From Dactylococcopsis salina PCC 8305 (GTDB lineage Bacteria; Cyanobacteriota; Cyanobacteriia; Cyanobacteriales; Rubidibacteraceae): a DNA stretch of 64,000 bases. Where the stretch lies: positions 1,103,840 to 1,167,839 of the forward strand of contig NC_019780.1 of assembly GCF_000317615.1 (NCBI RefSeq). The letters are read 5' to 3'. A model generated the notes under the pieces. That model saw only the letters and a list, made by a program, of their open reading frames with translations. It was not told the origin of the DNA and made no database searches. Shown here in pieces: positions 17,583 to 26,619 of the stretch. How positions within the stretch are numbered: position 1 is the stretch's first letter; each line of letters opens with the position of its first letter. A program made the translations under genes and the position numbers.

Positions 17583-17661
17583 TTGCTTTTAATTTTGTGT
17601 TGAGTCTCCATTAATTTTAAGAGATAATGGGAACATCAAGAACATTTCCTAAGAAAAAATC

Positions 17662-18177
17662 ATGGTTAAAAAAATGATCAAGCGAATTTTATATTTAGCA
17701 ATTGCTTTCCTTTTAGCTGGAATTTGGATTTTATTAGATGCTAAACCTGCGGTTGCACAAGATGATGATAGCAGTGTTAATTACACTTATACTGTTGTTT
17801 CGGAAAGAGACTTTTCTAATAAAGATTTAGTCGGTGCTGTTTTTGCCGCTGCGGAAATGCGTCGGACTAATTTTAGCGGCTCTAACTTAGAAAATGCAAT
17901 GTTTACCAAAGGAACTTTAATTAATGCTGATTTATCGAATACAAATTTAAGTGGCGCATTAATGGATCGAGTTAATTTAGATGGCGCAGATTTAAGTAAT
18001 GCTGTCTTAAATGGAACTTTCTTAACCCGTAGTACCCTAGAAGGAACAAAGATCACAGGGGCTGATTTTACCGATGCAATTCTGAATCGTTATCAAGTCA
18101 AACTCTTATGTGAAAAAGCAGAAGGAGTTAACCCGAAAACTGGCGTTTCTACCAGAGAAAGTTTAGGTTGTCGTTAG
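17662..18177 (+). CDS. secreted/lumenal pentapeptide-repeat protein
   Basis: This 171-residue protein has a signal peptide (hydrophobic residues 8-27, cleavage near AVAQ). About 15 pentapeptide repeats of the A(D/N)LxX type follow ([38 protein letters not shown]), then a short C-terminal cap with two cysteines ([12 protein letters not shown]). These repeats form a right-handed square helix. Similar small proteins in cyanobacteria are predicted to be in the thylakoid lumen; their function is unknown. Confidence 0.85.
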   Translation: MVKKMIKRILYLAIAFLLAGIWILLDAKPAVAQDDDSSVNYTYTVVSERDFSNKDLVGAVFAAAEMRRTNFSGSNLENAMFTKGTLINADLSNTNLSGALMDRVNLDGADLSNAVLNGTFLTRSTLEGTKITGADFTDAILNRYQVKLLCEKAEGVNPKTGVSTRESLGCR

Positions 18178-18617
18178 TAATCGTAGGTTGGGTGGAGGAA
18201 ACGAAACCCAACATTAATATTCGTTATTCGTTATTCGTTATTCGTTATTCGTTATTCGTTATTTGTTATTTGTTATTGGTTGTTGATCACTGTTTACTGG
18301 TCACTGTTTACTGGTCACTGGTCACTGGTCACTGATCACTGATCACTGATTACTGTTTACTGGTCACTGGTCACTGGTCACTGGTCACTGCAATGGGTGG
18401 AGGAAACGAAACCCAACATCAATATTCGTTATTCGTTATTCGTTATTCGTTATTTGTTATTTGTTATTTGTTATTGGTTGTTGATCACTGTTTACTGGTC
18501 ACTGTTTACTGGTCACTGGTCACTGGTCACTGATCACTGATCACTGATTACTGCTTACTGATCACTGATCACTGGTCACTGGTCACTGGTCACTGCAATG
18601 GGTGGAGGAAACGAATT
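18178..18617. repeat. short tandem repeats (TTCGTTA and CACTGGT heptamers), in two large direct copies
   Basis: A block of about 205 bp is present twice in tandem. Each begins with GGTGGAGGAAACGAAACCCAACAT, then runs of ATTCGTT heptamers, then runs of CACTGGT/CACTGAT heptamers, and ends CACTGCAATGGGTGGAGG. The heptamer arrays are of the short tandemly repeated (STRR) type known in cyanobacteria. No gene is seen. Confidence 0.9.
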
Positions 18618-19550
18618 TCAGCAAACCCTAATTAGATATCTCCCCATAAAGGGTAAACCAGCAACGGCGGGAAGAAAATAACGAGAGGTACAAAGTAATC
18701 CTAATGCGGCTGCGGTTGGTGCATCTAAATAGTTACTATAAAAGAAAACTAGCGCTGCGTCACGAGTGCCAATTCCTGCAAAAGTTAACGGTAATAATCC
18801 TGCTAAAATTGCTAACGGTGCGAGGGCTAAGTTCGTTAAAAAAGGAGTCCAAGCATTAAGGGCAAGAATAAATAACCAGATTTGAAACAGATGTAAAAAC
18901 CAAAGAAAAATTGAGGTAACTGTGATTAAGAGAAGCTGTTTTCGATCGCGCCAAAAGTAATCAGACATTTCTCCCCAAGACAGTTGTAAGTTTTCGAGTT
19001 TATTTCCTATTTTTTTCGGACTAAACCGTTGTCCAAATTGAAAGCAAATATCAGCAAAACCACGAGAGGATATTAATAACATTCCTAAAGTTAACCCACT
19101 GGTGACAATGAAAGTCATCCCCCAAAATAACCAACCTTTATCAGGATATAAAACCAAACCAAACACACACCAAAACAACAGCGAAAGTAAGTCACAAGTT
19201 TTCTCAAATACCACTAAAGATAAGGCTAATGATCCCGTTAGTGATCCGCGTTTTTGGATAAAGTAGGCTTTAGCAATATCCCCCATTTTTGACGGTAAAA
19301 CCATGTTTAATACACTCGCTGCTAAAATTAAACGGTTTCCTTCTGCAAAATTCAACTTTGCTTGTTTTGGGGTTAATTTTTGTAGTCGCCAAGCGGTTAA
19401 CATGGTTATGGGAATTACCATTCCTAAACTTACAATCATCCAAATACGATGACTATTATTGAAAACCTCTAACAAGGCGTTTAAATCAATTCTTAGATAA
19501 AGGACAGCTAGAAGGAAGAGACTAACTACAATTGAGATTAGTTTTTTCAT
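18618..19550 (-). CDS. UPF0104/YbhN-like flippase-type membrane protein
   Basis: This 310-residue protein has about eight membrane helices and fits the lysylphosphatidylglycerol synthase transmembrane (UPF0104) family: MVLPSKMGDIAKAYFIQKRG (residues about 78-97) and LPLTFAGIGTRDAALVFFYS near 255 are family motifs. The soluble synthase domain is absent. Relatives are proposed lipid or glycolipid translocators. Its last residues (LIRVC) are encoded by the TTAGGGTTTGCTGAAA repeat end, so the C-terminus may be altered. The unknown gene upstream (19735-21336) is on the same strand. Confidence 0.82.
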   Translation of the reverse strand: MKKLISIVVSLFLLAVLYLRIDLNALLEVFNNSHRIWMIVSLGMVIPITMLTAWRLQKLTPKQAKLNFAEGNRLILAASVLNMVLPSKMGDIAKAYFIQKRGSLTGSLALSLVVFEKTCDLLSLLFWCVFGLVLYPDKGWLFWGMTFIVTSGLTLGMLLISSRGFADICFQFGQRFSPKKIGNKLENLQLSWGEMSDYFWRDRKQLLLITVTSIFLWFLHLFQIWLFILALNAWTPFLTNLALAPLAILAGLLPLTFAGIGTRDAALVFFYSNYLDAPTAAALGLLCTSRYFLPAVAGLPFMGRYLIRVC

Positions 19551-19588
19551 AATTTCTTTTATTACTGCTATTTAATCAACCCTCAAAT

Positions 19589-19695
19589 TAACGTAATATC
19601 AGGTTCAGGTAATTGCTTATAATTGGTGTTGGGTTTCGTGTGGAGACGTTCCATGGAACGTCTCTACCCAACCTACTTTCTACCCAACCTACTTT
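19589..19695. repeat. half of the TATCAGGTTC element joined to a CCATGG palindrome
   Basis: TAATATCAGGTTCAGGTAATTGCTTATAATTGG is the end of the 92-bp family in inverted orientation. It continues into TTGGGTTTCGTG, the palindrome GGAGACGTTCCATGGAACGTCTC, and two CCCAACCTAC units. Nearly the same junction occurs at 29701-29780. Confidence 0.75.
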
Positions 19696-19734
19696 CTTTT
19701 GAAAGGGAAAATGGTTAATCGAGTTAGTAGCATT

Positions 19735-21336
19735 TTAATATCGTCTTTCTAGCTGTAAACTATCCCCATCATTCAATTGTTTAATTTTGTCGGTTAAGTC
19801 TAGCCAAAATTGTAACTGATTCAGTTGAAATGTGCGACTCATTACGACATAAATCGAGGTTTGATCAGCACCAATTCCAATCTGTTTAATCGGTTTCCAA
19901 CTGGGAGAGATTAGTTCATCTATAACGATAAGAGTTTCGTTTTCCCAATGAAAAGAGCGTTGGAAATAAAAGCCTGTTTTCTGCTTTCCTGTGATTAATA
20001 TTGCTTGTAAGATTTTGCGAATCAAGTTGGGAAAAAAACGACCAACGGTTAGCATCACTACTCGCAAAAGAATCAGCTTTAATGTCGTCATCTGCGTCTG
20101 TTTAGCCCATCCTAACTGTCCTTTTATTTGAATCTCATTGGCGTTGATTTCTATGTGAGTATTTTTCGGATCAATCAGATGTCCCACCGCATTTTTAATC
20201 TGTTTTCCTTGTTGAAGCAACACGGATAATTGAGTATCAGAAATAATCAGCTTTTGTTGACGGAATAATTTAAACACTCCTCCTTTATTTAAGGCGGAAT
20301 ATAAGGTGGTTTTCCCTCGCTTTTCAATTAAAATTTGTGCCTTCGGAAAATAGACTCGATCGAACGTTAAAGGGGAATATTGCGGACGATGTTCTACAAA
20401 ATCACGCCAAGCTAATAAATAATTCCAAGTGTGATGTCCGATAATATGATCATCAGCATAACAAGGACTCAAACCGTTAGCTAATCCCTGTAAAAATCCA
20501 TCATTAATTGCTAAGGCTTCAGGATACCATTTCCCCACTAATTCAAAGCCATGAGGAAAAAAATTATAAGTGTTTCTGCTTCCATATTCTCCCCCATAAG
20601 AGCCATCTGGATGTAGAAAATAACGGGCGAATTCTACTGCTTTAATAATGGCTTCTTTTAAACGAATATCTGTTTTTAATTGACAGATCAGCGCCAGGCA
20701 ATTTATAGTGAGGGAAAGATAGCCTGGGTCACTCCCTTCGTATTCTGGAAACCACCCCTCATCACACTGCCATTCTAAAAGGCGTTCGAGGCGCAAAACC
20801 TTTACTCTGTCCCATTTTGAAGTATTGAGCAGTTGACTAATTTTTTCTAAGCAGAGAATAATCAAGGCGTGGTGATTGGAGAGTCTGCCACTTTCTTGAT
20901 GATGCGCTAACCAATCCGCTCGTTTTTCAAAAAATTGGAGGATGTTATAGTCAGATAGGTTCAAGAGTCGATAGCTTTCCACGCAAGCGAGAAGAGAGAA
21001 AGCGGTTGCTCCGGCGGCTTGTTCAAAGGGAAAATAATCGTCACAGGAAGCGTTTTTATGACTACTACGGATAGCGTAGAAAATACCCGCTTCTACCCAG
21101 TCTCTGATAGCTGATTGTTGATAAAACGGATTGTTGGGGCAGTTGGTATCATAGGCTAAAGCGAGAGGATAGACGAACTCTTGCGCCATGCCACTGGGGA
21201 AGTCTATAATTTTATAATGCCAAAAGTTTCGATCGAAGCAGCCATAAGTAGGACTGTGAGGGTTACGGTCTAAAAGGGTGAGTAGCTTTGGAATTTGCTC
21301 GATCGCGCTTTGAGCAAATAAATCTCGATCAGTCAT
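19735..21336 (-). CDS. large conserved protein, possibly an alpha/alpha-toroid glycan enzyme
   Basis: This 533-residue protein has no signal peptide. Residues 1-330 look alpha-helical with repeated Trp/Tyr-rich segments (NFWHYKIIDFPSGMAQEFVY, DEGWFPEYEGSDPGYLSLT, DGSYGGEYGSRNTYNFFPHG), as in toroid glycoside hydrolases or polysaccharide lyases. Residues 340-533 look beta-rich (KGQLGWAKQTQMTTLK, GFYFQRSFHWENETLIVIDE), like the C-terminal sheet domains of heparinase-type proteins. A hydrophobic stretch lies near residue 430. The fold call is from pattern only. It precedes the UPF0104 gene on the same strand, hinting at a shared envelope-glycan job. Confidence 0.6.
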   Translation of the reverse strand: MTDRDLFAQSAIEQIPKLLTLLDRNPHSPTYGCFDRNFWHYKIIDFPSGMAQEFVYPLALAYDTNCPNNPFYQQSAIRDWVEAGIFYAIRSSHKNASCDDYFPFEQAAGATAFSLLACVESYRLLNLSDYNILQFFEKRADWLAHHQESGRLSNHHALIILCLEKISQLLNTSKWDRVKVLRLERLLEWQCDEGWFPEYEGSDPGYLSLTINCLALICQLKTDIRLKEAIIKAVEFARYFLHPDGSYGGEYGSRNTYNFFPHGFELVGKWYPEALAINDGFLQGLANGLSPCYADDHIIGHHTWNYLLAWRDFVEHRPQYSPLTFDRVYFPKAQILIEKRGKTTLYSALNKGGVFKLFRQQKLIISDTQLSVLLQQGKQIKNAVGHLIDPKNTHIEINANEIQIKGQLGWAKQTQMTTLKLILLRVVMLTVGRFFPNLIRKILQAILITGKQKTGFYFQRSFHWENETLIVIDELISPSWKPIKQIGIGADQTSIYVVMSRTFQLNQLQFWLDLTDKIKQLNDGDSLQLERRY

Positions 21337-21439
21337 AGTTTTCGGATTCTACAGGGATTTTAACTACTGTTACTTTAGTTGATTCTAGAAGGAACAGAAA
21401 AGTTAGATTAGAAGAAAGCCAAATCATCGAGTATTGCTG

Positions 21440-22063
21440 ATGACCACTGATAGCGCAACGGAATTTTTTACTCCTCAACCGACAGGAGATAGCGACTTAT
21501 TAAAACAGCTTTCCTTCCTCCCTGGCTTGAAGGAAATGTTAATGTTACGTCAAGTTCACGCCTTAGAACACGCAACCGTCTGGATATTAAGCGAAACGGG
21601 AAAAACAGGTCAAAACAAAGCAAATTTTACTCCCACACGCACCGATAACGAAACCCTAGGAGGACTTTCCACAGAAAAAGGATTCTATCTTTACGGTGAA
21701 GTCTCCCCAAAACAGTTACAGCGAGGAGTAATCAAAGCCTTACAACGGTTTCGAGAGGGAGAATGGGATTTAGCGATTCATCCTCGTTGTGGAACGAATG
21801 CTTCTGTGGCGTTACTCCTCACCACAGGATTAACATTAGGTTCTCTGATTTCTTTACCAAAAGACCCCATTTCCCAATTATTAGGCGTAGGGTTGGGAGT
21901 CAGTGTTGCTTCTTCTGTCGCACCAGATGCGGGACAATGGACACAAAAATATATAACGACCGCCGTTCCTTTCAATTTAGAATTAGAACAGATTTATCAA
22001 ACCCTTGATGTTTGGGGACGTTCAGCAAATTTTGTGCAGTTGCGATGGCGAAATCTGCAATAA
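21440..22063 (+). CDS. conserved cyanobacterial membrane protein (DUF6391-like)
   Basis: The frame can start at a TTG at 21434, but the ATG at 21440 is better, giving 207 residues. The family marker is MLRQVHALEHATVWILSE near residue 38, with a strongly conserved HALEHAT. IHPRCGTNASVALLLTTG and a second hydrophobic stretch LLGVGLGVSVASSVAPDAG follow, then a conserved Gly/Pro-rich end. The histidines suggest metal or cofactor binding, but no function is known. The DUF number is from memory and should be treated as tentative. Confidence 0.7.
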   Translation: MTTDSATEFFTPQPTGDSDLLKQLSFLPGLKEMLMLRQVHALEHATVWILSETGKTGQNKANFTPTRTDNETLGGLSTEKGFYLYGEVSPKQLQRGVIKALQRFREGEWDLAIHPRCGTNASVALLLTTGLTLGSLISLPKDPISQLLGVGLGVSVASSVAPDAGQWTQKYITTAVPFNLELEQIYQTLDVWGRSANFVQLRWRNLQ

Positions 22064-22143
22064 AACTTAAAATCAAAAGGCAGCCATATCCCCCAAACTA
22101 ATAGTACGCTTAGTTTTAAAGGTTATTTTTTGAGAAATTTATC

Positions 22144-22383
22144 ATGACAGAAGTTAATCGCAAAGACAAAGTTAGAATCCTCCGTAAAGAGTCCTATTGG
22201 TATGGTGATGTGGGAACGGTTGCTACCGTCGATAAAAGTGGCATTATCTATCCCATCATCGTTCGTTTTGATAAGGTTAATTACTCTGGTGTTAACACCA
22301 ATAACTTCGGTTTAGACGAAGTAGAAGTGGTGGAAGCAGCACCGAAGAAGAAAAAAGAAAAAGCGGCTAGTAAAAGCGAATAA
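22144..22383 (+). CDS. psaE: photosystem I reaction center subunit IV PsaE
   Basis: The 79 residues match PsaE, the stromal SH3-fold subunit of photosystem I that supports ferredoxin docking and cyclic electron flow. [20 protein letters not shown] (residues 8-27) and [20 protein letters not shown] (38-57) are diagnostic. The C-terminal tail is lysine-rich ([10 protein letters not shown]). An AT-rich 80-bp leader precedes the ATG. mutM begins nine bases after its stop. Confidence 0.97.
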   Translation: MTEVNRKDKVRILRKESYWYGDVGTVATVDKSGIIYPIIVRFDKVNYSGVNTNNFGLDEVEVVEAAPKKKKEKAASKSE

Positions 22384-22392
22384 TAGCAATTA

Positions 22393-23232
22393 GTGCCGGA
22401 ATTACCAGAAGTTGAAACCGTTTGTCGTGGGTTAAATGAATTAACTCAAGGACAAGTTTTTCAGGGTGGGGAGGTGTTACTAAAACGTAGCATCGCCCAC
22501 CCCGTTTCTATTGAGGCGTTTTGGTCGGGATTAAAAAATACTAAAATTCAACAATGGCAAAGACGAGGAAAGTATTTGTTAGCCGAACTTTCTTCGGGGG
22601 GATGGTTAGGGCTACATCTTCGCATGAGTGGTCAGTTGTTATGGGTGGAACAAAGTGAACCGTTAGCGAAACATACAAGGGTGCGCTTCTTTTTTTCGGA
22701 AGGAAAGGAACTTCGTTTTATTGATTTAAGAACCTTCGGTCGCGTGTGGTGGGTTGCGCCAGATGTTGATCTGAAAACGGTGATTACAGGCTTAAATAAT
22801 TTAGGGGTTGAACCTTTCTCGCCAGAGTTTACGCCGACTTATTTGGGGAATAAACTTAAAAACCGTCGTTGTGCCATTAAAACGGCGTTGCTAGATCAAA
22901 AAGTGGTTGCGGGAATTGGCAATATTTACGCAGATGAGACTTTATTTTTGGGTAAAATTTCACCGTTGCGAGAGGCGGCGAGTTTAACCTCTTCAGAAGT
23001 GGAAGCCTTACAGCAAGCAATTATTTCTGTTCTCAGTACGGCAATTGAGGAAGGAGGAACGACTTTTAATAGTTTTCTCAACCTTTTAGGGGTGAATGGG
23101 AATTATATGGGGAGAGCTTGGGTTTATGGTCGAGAGGGAGAGGTTTGTCGTGAATGTGAAACGGTGATTCAACGATGCAAAATTAATGGACGGTCTTCCC
23201 ATTTTTGTCCCCGTTGTCAAGATGTGCGGTAG
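22393..23232 (+). CDS. mutM: formamidopyrimidine-DNA glycosylase
   Basis: This 279-residue bifunctional glycosylase/AP lyase removes 8-oxoguanine and Fapy lesions. Translation starts at a GTG so that, after Met removal, the catalytic Pro is N-terminal (PELPEVETV). The HLRMSGQL motif (near 75), GNIYADE (near 175) and the C-terminal zinc finger (C252, C255, C272, C275) are all intact. It starts nine bases after psaE. Co-transcription with a photosystem gene would tie repair of oxidised DNA to photosynthesis. Confidence 0.96.
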   Translation: MPELPEVETVCRGLNELTQGQVFQGGEVLLKRSIAHPVSIEAFWSGLKNTKIQQWQRRGKYLLAELSSGGWLGLHLRMSGQLLWVEQSEPLAKHTRVRFFFSEGKELRFIDLRTFGRVWWVAPDVDLKTVITGLNNLGVEPFSPEFTPTYLGNKLKNRRCAIKTALLDQKVVAGIGNIYADETLFLGKISPLREAASLTSSEVEALQQAIISVLSTAIEEGGTTFNSFLNLLGVNGNYMGRAWVYGREGEVCRECETVIQRCKINGRSSHFCPRCQDVR

Positions 23233-23299
23233 TTAGGAATTAAATTTTTTGCCCCCAACCCCCAATTCTGGGGGCTTAATCTTCAAAAAAAGGTGTTAA

Positions 23300-23509
23300 T
23301 TAAGGCTTACTGAATAAACCTAAAACCTTTACCAAATCAGCTTTTAAGGCTCTTAATTCTTGGAAAAGGTGCAAGGGAATTGAACGCTCAATCGTCACGC
23401 ACCCTGCATCAAAACTTTGAAATCTTACTGATTAATCAACCCTATTGCCTAAGGCAACTTGCCTCTTGCCTTACTACACCGACCTAAGAATTTTTTCAGC
23501 AAACCCTAA
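23300..23509. mobile_element. candidate decayed element with imperfect inverted repeats
   Basis: The left end TTAAGGCTTACTGAATAAA and the inverted right end TTAGGGTTTGCTGAAAAAA agree at most positions, and the differences are mainly transitions. A minus-strand open frame of 42 residues without a start codon (ending FQELRALKADLVKVLGLF, then SKP) stops inside the left end, as transposase genes often do. I do not recognise the protein. The right end abuts the stop codon of the DUF4168 gene. Solo copies of the right end occur at 18613-18634 and 56037-56056. Confidence 0.4.
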
Positions 23510-24010
23510 TTACTCATCGCTTTCGCTTTGAATGATTTGTTGGACTTCCTGGCGGAGGGTAGGTTGTTCTCGAACGGCGGCTAAAATTTGCTGGAAACGA
23601 GGAACTTCTAATCCTTTTGATTCTACTGCTTCTTTCATGTTGGATTGAGTTTCACGCTGGATTTGAGCTAACTTCTCACTTACAGTTTCAAATTGTTCTT
23701 GTTCCTGTTGTGACATATCAATGTCTTCTTGAGGGTTTCGTTGCGCTTTTAAAATTTCTCGGAATCTCTCTTTGCTTAATCCTTCATTTTGGAGCGCTTC
23801 ATTGACTTTATCTCTGGATTCAATTTGAATGGCTCGCATTTCTTGAATCGCTTTCGCAAATTGTTCTATTTCTTGAGAATTGATTTCTCCTTCGCTGGCT
23901 TGTTTGACTTGGCTTTGTGCTACGGGTGCTGAGGGTTGCGCTAAAGCAGGAGTGGATAGAGTTAAGAGTAATAACAGGCTGGCACTACTGATGTATAGGG
24001 GGTTGAACAT
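23510..24010 (-). CDS. DUF4168 family secreted protein
   Basis: This 166-residue protein has a signal peptide (LLLLLTLSTPALAQ, cleavage near residue 25). A helical domain of the DUF4168 type follows: INSQEIEQFAKAIQEMRAIQ, then LSKERFREILKAQRN and LEVPRFQQILAAVREQP. The domain is repeated twice in weak form. It is found in periplasmic proteins of many proteobacteria and cyanobacteria, and its function is unknown. Its stop codon lies directly at the end of the candidate decayed element. Confidence 0.85.
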   Translation of the reverse strand: MFNPLYISSASLLLLLTLSTPALAQPSAPVAQSQVKQASEGEINSQEIEQFAKAIQEMRAIQIESRDKVNEALQNEGLSKERFREILKAQRNPQEDIDMSQQEQEQFETVSEKLAQIQRETQSNMKEAVESKGLEVPRFQQILAAVREQPTLRQEVQQIIQSESDE

Positions 24011-24139
24011 TAATATGTCTCCTTATTTAGTGATTCATTATGTTTGATTTATTGATATCAATCATAATTGTTGCTCGTTACGTTTCCACACTATCTTAAC
24101 AGCAGAAAGTGCTGTCAAAAATTTCGACATTGTATCATT

Positions 24140-24215
24140 TTGTTTGAAAAAATCCTGCTACGGTTGATCCCCCCTTCGCCCCCCTTAATAAGGGGGGTTG
24201 GGGGGATCGCTATGT
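24140..24215. repeat. long GC-rich palindrome (GATCCCCCC...GGGGGGATC)
   Basis: GATCCCCCCTTCGCCCCCC, AATA and the complementary GGGGGG...TTGGGGGGATC form an almost perfect hairpin of about 40 bases. It is followed by GCTATGTAGCGCTAATTGTTCAAA, which also follows the copies near 15610 and 28317. It lies between the convergent ends of no genes: both neighbours are on the minus strand. Confidence 0.8.
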
Positions 24216-24242
24216 AGCGCTAATTGTTCAAAACGATATTAA

Positions 24243-25349
24243 TCAATTGATGCGTTGGTAACGCATTCCAGGCGCTTGGGAAATTAAACCGAGTAGTTCT
24301 AATTGTAATAATCCTGCAGCGATCGCATTTGGGGTTTGAGGAACGTTTTGCACGATTAAATCAAAGGCAGTTGGTTCTGAAGCGATCGCGCTTAAAATTT
24401 CTTTTAATTCTGGGGCAATTTCTGGCTCAGGAGCGCTTTTTTCGGGTAATAAGTCTAGTTGTGGCATTGTTCCCAACATTTCTAATAAATGCCCTTCGCT
24501 AAGAATAACATTTGCGCCTCGATTCAGTAATCCTAAACACCCGATCGCGTTTTTATTATCTAATGATCCCGGTAAAACATATACATCACGCCCAAATTCG
24601 TTGGCATATTTGGCGGTAATTAATGCCCCTGATTTTTCGGGGGCTTCGGTGACAATTACGGCGCGAGATAAACCCGCAACAATGCGATTTCTGGCTGGAA
24701 AATTGCCTCGATCGGGCTGCGTTCCTTGAGCATATTCGGTTAAAATTGCGCCGTTTTCTTCGACTTTTTGATACAAGTTTCGATTTTCTTGGGGGTAAGT
24801 AATATCTAATCCTGTTCCTAAAACGGCGATTGTTCTTCCTCCTGCTTCTAAACAACTCTGATGGGCGATCCCGTCGATACCAGCGGCTAATCCTGAAACA
24901 ATTGTATAACCATGTTTAACAAGGGTAAATGTTAGTTTTTGCGTCCATTTTTTCCCATATTCACTGGGCGATCGAGTGCCAACAATACTAATTAAAGGTC
25001 GTGTTCCCTGCATTTCTTGAGGGTCAATTTTTCCTCGATAATAAAGTGTCGGCGGTGGCGAAGGAATTTCTAATAATAAGCGTGGATATTCCTCGTCCGA
25101 TGGAGTCCAAAATTGGGGATTTTTTTTCAGATGTTCGGTTAAAATTGTTTCGGGAGAAAGGCGCGATCGCTGCTCAAGAATTTGCGCTATACTTTTCTTT
25201 CCTAACCCAGACACTTGTTGTAATTCTTGTTGATTCGCTTCCCAGGCTTTTTTTAAGCTCGAAAAATGTTTTTGTAATCTTTGGAGGGTAACAGCACCGA
25301 CTCCTGAAACTTGCGACCATGCTAACCAATAAAGACGTTCTGATTCCAT
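24243..25349 (-). CDS. dprA: DNA-processing protein DprA
   Basis: This 368-residue protein loads RecA on incoming single-stranded DNA during natural transformation. An N-terminal helix-hairpin-helix region (residues 1-60) leads to the Rossmann-like DprA core, with SIVGTRSPSEYG (121-132), GLAAGIDGIAHQ and NEFGRDVYVLPGS. A C-terminal winged-helix domain ends the protein (about 310-368). rsmI lies 10 bp upstream on the same strand, so they probably form one operon. Its presence is consistent with DNA uptake ability but does not prove it. Confidence 0.96.
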   Translation of the reverse strand: MESERLYWLAWSQVSGVGAVTLQRLQKHFSSLKKAWEANQQELQQVSGLGKKSIAQILEQRSRLSPETILTEHLKKNPQFWTPSDEEYPRLLLEIPSPPPTLYYRGKIDPQEMQGTRPLISIVGTRSPSEYGKKWTQKLTFTLVKHGYTIVSGLAAGIDGIAHQSCLEAGGRTIAVLGTGLDITYPQENRNLYQKVEENGAILTEYAQGTQPDRGNFPARNRIVAGLSRAVIVTEAPEKSGALITAKYANEFGRDVYVLPGSLDNKNAIGCLGLLNRGANVILSEGHLLEMLGTMPQLDLLPEKSAPEPEIAPELKEILSAIASEPTAFDLIVQNVPQTPNAIAAGLLQLELLGLISQAPGMRYQRIN

Positions 25350-25359
25350 TGTCTTGATT

Positions 25360-26196
25360 TTATTCTAGTTCCATTGATAATTGATAAATTTCTTGACGAG
25401 AAAGAGAAGTTAATTTTGCTAACTGACGACTCGCTTGCGAGCGAGGGATTCCTTGTGCTAAAAGTTGTCTCAATTCTCCTTTGATTTCTTCGGAAGAAAG
25501 ATTTAATTCCCTACTTTCTTCTCTTCCTGAAACCACTAAAGTATATTCCCCTTTCGGTGTTTTTTCGGTGTAGTAATTAATGGCTTCCTCGCAAGTGAAA
25601 TAATGAAAACTCTCATAAAATTTAGTCAGTTCTCTTCCTAACATAAGCGCTCGATCAATGCCCAGAAACTCCCCTAAATCTTGCAAAGTTGCCTTTAACT
25701 TATGCGGTGATTCATATAAAATCATCGTCCTTGTTTCCTGTTTTATTGCTTGTAAACGTTCTTCTCTCGCTTTCCCTTTCACGGGAAGAAACCCCTCAAA
25801 AACAAAACGGTTGGTTGATAATCCTGAAACCGCTAAAGCCGTAATGGCTGCGGTAACACCAGGAATGGGAACTACAGAAATTTTTGCAGCTAAACAAGCC
25901 TTAACTAAATCATATCCTGGATCAGAAATTGCAGGCATTCCCGCATCGGTGACGAGGGCAATTATTTTCCCTTGCTGTAAGGATTCTATTATTTCTTGTT
26001 CCCGTTGTTTCCGATTATGTTCATGGTAACTAATTTGAGGCGTTTCTATTTCGTAATGGTGTAATAATTTTCCTGTGTGGCGTGTATCTTCAGCGGCAAT
26101 TAAATCAACTGTTTTTAAGGTTTTAATCGCCCGAAATGTCATATCTTCTAAATTGCCAATAGGTGTTCCCACTAAATAAAGTGTTCCTTTTCTCAT
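25360..26196 (-). CDS. rsmI: 16S rRNA (cytidine(1402)-2'-O)-methyltransferase RsmI
   Basis: The longest frame starts at 26247 inside a GTAGGTTGGGT-like repeat, so the ATG at 26196 (MRKGTLYLVGTPIGNLEDMT) is chosen, giving 278 residues. The protein has the tetrapyrrole methylase fold: GTPIGNLEDMTFRA (residues 9-22), AAEDTRHTGKLL and VTDAGMPAISDPG. It 2'-O-methylates C1402, the base also modified by RsmH (81-965). A repeat lies 10-40 bp upstream of the start and may affect its promoter. Confidence 0.95.
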   Translation of the reverse strand: MRKGTLYLVGTPIGNLEDMTFRAIKTLKTVDLIAAEDTRHTGKLLHHYEIETPQISYHEHNRKQREQEIIESLQQGKIIALVTDAGMPAISDPGYDLVKACLAAKISVVPIPGVTAAITALAVSGLSTNRFVFEGFLPVKGKAREERLQAIKQETRTMILYESPHKLKATLQDLGEFLGIDRALMLGRELTKFYESFHYFTCEEAINYYTEKTPKGEYTLVVSGREESRELNLSSEEIKGELRQLLAQGIPRSQASRQLAKLTSLSRQEIYQLSMELE

Positions 26197-26204
26197 TAAG
26201 ACTC

Positions 26205-26612
26205 TCCGATAAATGTAGTTTGGGTGAAGAGTAGCAAAACCCAACATAAATTAGTCATTAGGTAGAGACGTTCCATGGAACGTCTGTACATTAGTCATTG
26301 GTCATTGGGAAAACTGATCCCTTACTAATCCCGAATGACAAAGAACGAAGGACAAAGGACAAAAATGTAGGTTGGGTGAAGAGTAGCGAAACCCAACACC
26401 CAATTAGTGACCAATGACCAGTTAAGCAGTTACCAGTAGTTCTCGAACTTGATTAGTAAAAGCGAAAGAAAGATTGATCAATTATTAATTTACTGGTCAC
26501 TGGTCACTGATCACTGATCACTGGTCACTGGTCACTGGTCACTGGTCACTGGTCACTGGTCACTGATCACTGATCACTGATTACTGGTCACTGATTACTG
26601 GTCACTGATCAC
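26205..26612. repeat. repeat-filled gap: palindromes and a CACTGGT heptamer array
   Basis: The gap 26197-26619 holds no gene. It contains two GTAGGTTGGGTGAAGAGTAGC...AACCCAACA palindromes, a palindrome around GTTCCATGGAAC near 26270, AAAGGACAAAGGAC runs, and a long array of CACTGGT/CACTGAT heptamers from about 26492 to 26612. Confidence 0.88.
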
Positions 26613-26619
26613 TGTCAAA

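Noticed and set aside
26492..26612. CRISPR or satellite with a coding role
   Set aside because: Units are seven bases long without spacers; they are simple heptamer repeats.
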